Shown one piece after another: positions 6,678 through 6,965 of a stretch of 6,965 nt of DNA (positions are counted from its first letter, which is position 1; the number at the start of each line of letters is the position of its first letter). Below the pieces are notes generated by a model. That model was not told the DNA's origin. It did no database searches and was given only the letters and a program-made list of their open reading frames with translations. This DNA is from Anaerolineae bacterium (GTDB lineage Bacteria; Chloroflexota; Anaerolineae; UBA1429). The DNA is taken from contig JAFGLK010000389.1 in assembly GCA_016928125.1 (NCBI GenBank), positions 1 to 6,965 of the forward strand. The letters are read 5' to 3'. A program made the translations under genes and the position numbers.

Positions 6678-6965
6678 TCACTTTCTCGAAGGACGCCCCG
6701 ACACGCTTGGCAGGCGAGGCGCTTGTGTAGGCTCTGCCTCGACACGAAGCTGAGCGCTGGGTCTCGTCACGGCAGAACGCAGCACCAGGGGCACATTCAC
6801 CGTATAGCCTGATCCGGGCTGGAGCCTTACATTATCCAAGAAGACCCACGTGGGCCAGTAGGGATCGAGCCCGTTGCGCACACGGAAATCAATCTGAATG
6901 ATCTGGTTGGCCCATGGTGACAGATCGAGGGAGTCGAGCCGCCAGCCCGAGTCATAGAAAGACCC
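6678..6965 (-). CDS. C-terminal fragment of an exported jelly-roll-domain surface protein (partial)
   Basis: The frame is open from the right edge of the window to a TGA at 6678-6680, giving the last 95 residues; the start lies outside. The first 50 residues resemble the final strands of a jelly-roll carbohydrate-binding or MAM-like domain: LDLSPWANQIIQIDFRV, then TWVFLDNVRL, which matches the common pattern of a hydrophobic strand followed by a D-(N/D)-V-x-L end strand. It is followed by a linker with YTVNVPLVLR and a Thr/Pro/Ser-rich basic tail ending RPSRK. A (Y/V)xxPLVLR segment near the C-terminus is, from memory, common in exported Chloroflexota proteins; I cannot verify this here. There is no LPxTG anchor. 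It is the most upstream gene seen in the minus-strand block, 40 bases before the TPR gene. The identity of the full protein (glycosidase, protease or adhesin) cannot be told from this piece. Confidence 0.7.
   Translation of the reverse strand, partial: GSFYDSGWRLDSLDLSPWANQIIQIDFRVRNGLDPYWPTWVFLDNVRLQPGSGYTVNVPLVLRSAVTRPSAQLRVEAEPTQAPRLPSVSGRPSRK

Overview
The window is about 60% GC and reads as a piece of a Chloroflexota (Anaerolineae-like) chromosome. This placement is an inference from protein style. Three clues support it: a long Thr-Pro-rich extracytoplasmic tail of the TPTxTxTP type, a neighbouring surface protein whose C-terminal region holds a VPLVLR segment, and a multi-domain histidine kinase with a GAF and a PAS domain. 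No rRNA, tRNA, CRISPR array or mobile element was seen.

There are two transcription blocks that converge near position 1400. The left block is one plus-strand gene (210-1307) for a zinc-dependent, NAD-type polyol dehydrogenase of the medium-chain family. It has a strong Shine-Dalgarno sequence and a plausible sigma70-type promoter. A 128-base convergent gap follows, with two inverted repeats that could terminate transcription from either side.

The right block runs on the minus strand. In transcription order it holds: the C-terminal end of a secreted or surface protein with a jelly-roll-like domain (6678 to the window edge); a membrane-anchored protein with a cytoplasmic TPR, one membrane segment, a helical TPR-like outer region and a Thr/Pro stalk (5129-6637); a membrane-anchored Asp-box (BNR) beta-propeller (3911-5095); and a hybrid-sensing histidine kinase with six predicted membrane segments, a coiled coil, GAF, PAS, HisKA and HATPase_c domains (1436-3799). 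Gaps of 40, 33 and about 111 bases and the shared strand suggest one operon. The last gap is the largest and may hold a secondary promoter.

Taken together, the minus-strand genes look like an envelope cassette. Three anchored or exported proteins could face the outside and pass information to, or simply be expressed with, a membrane histidine kinase whose response regulator is not in the window. That link is inference from gene order. The most unusual direct observations are an identical RPSRK C-terminus on two adjacent, otherwise unlike proteins, and a shared 10-base element upstream of two of the genes. Bases 1-132 hold no gene I can support.
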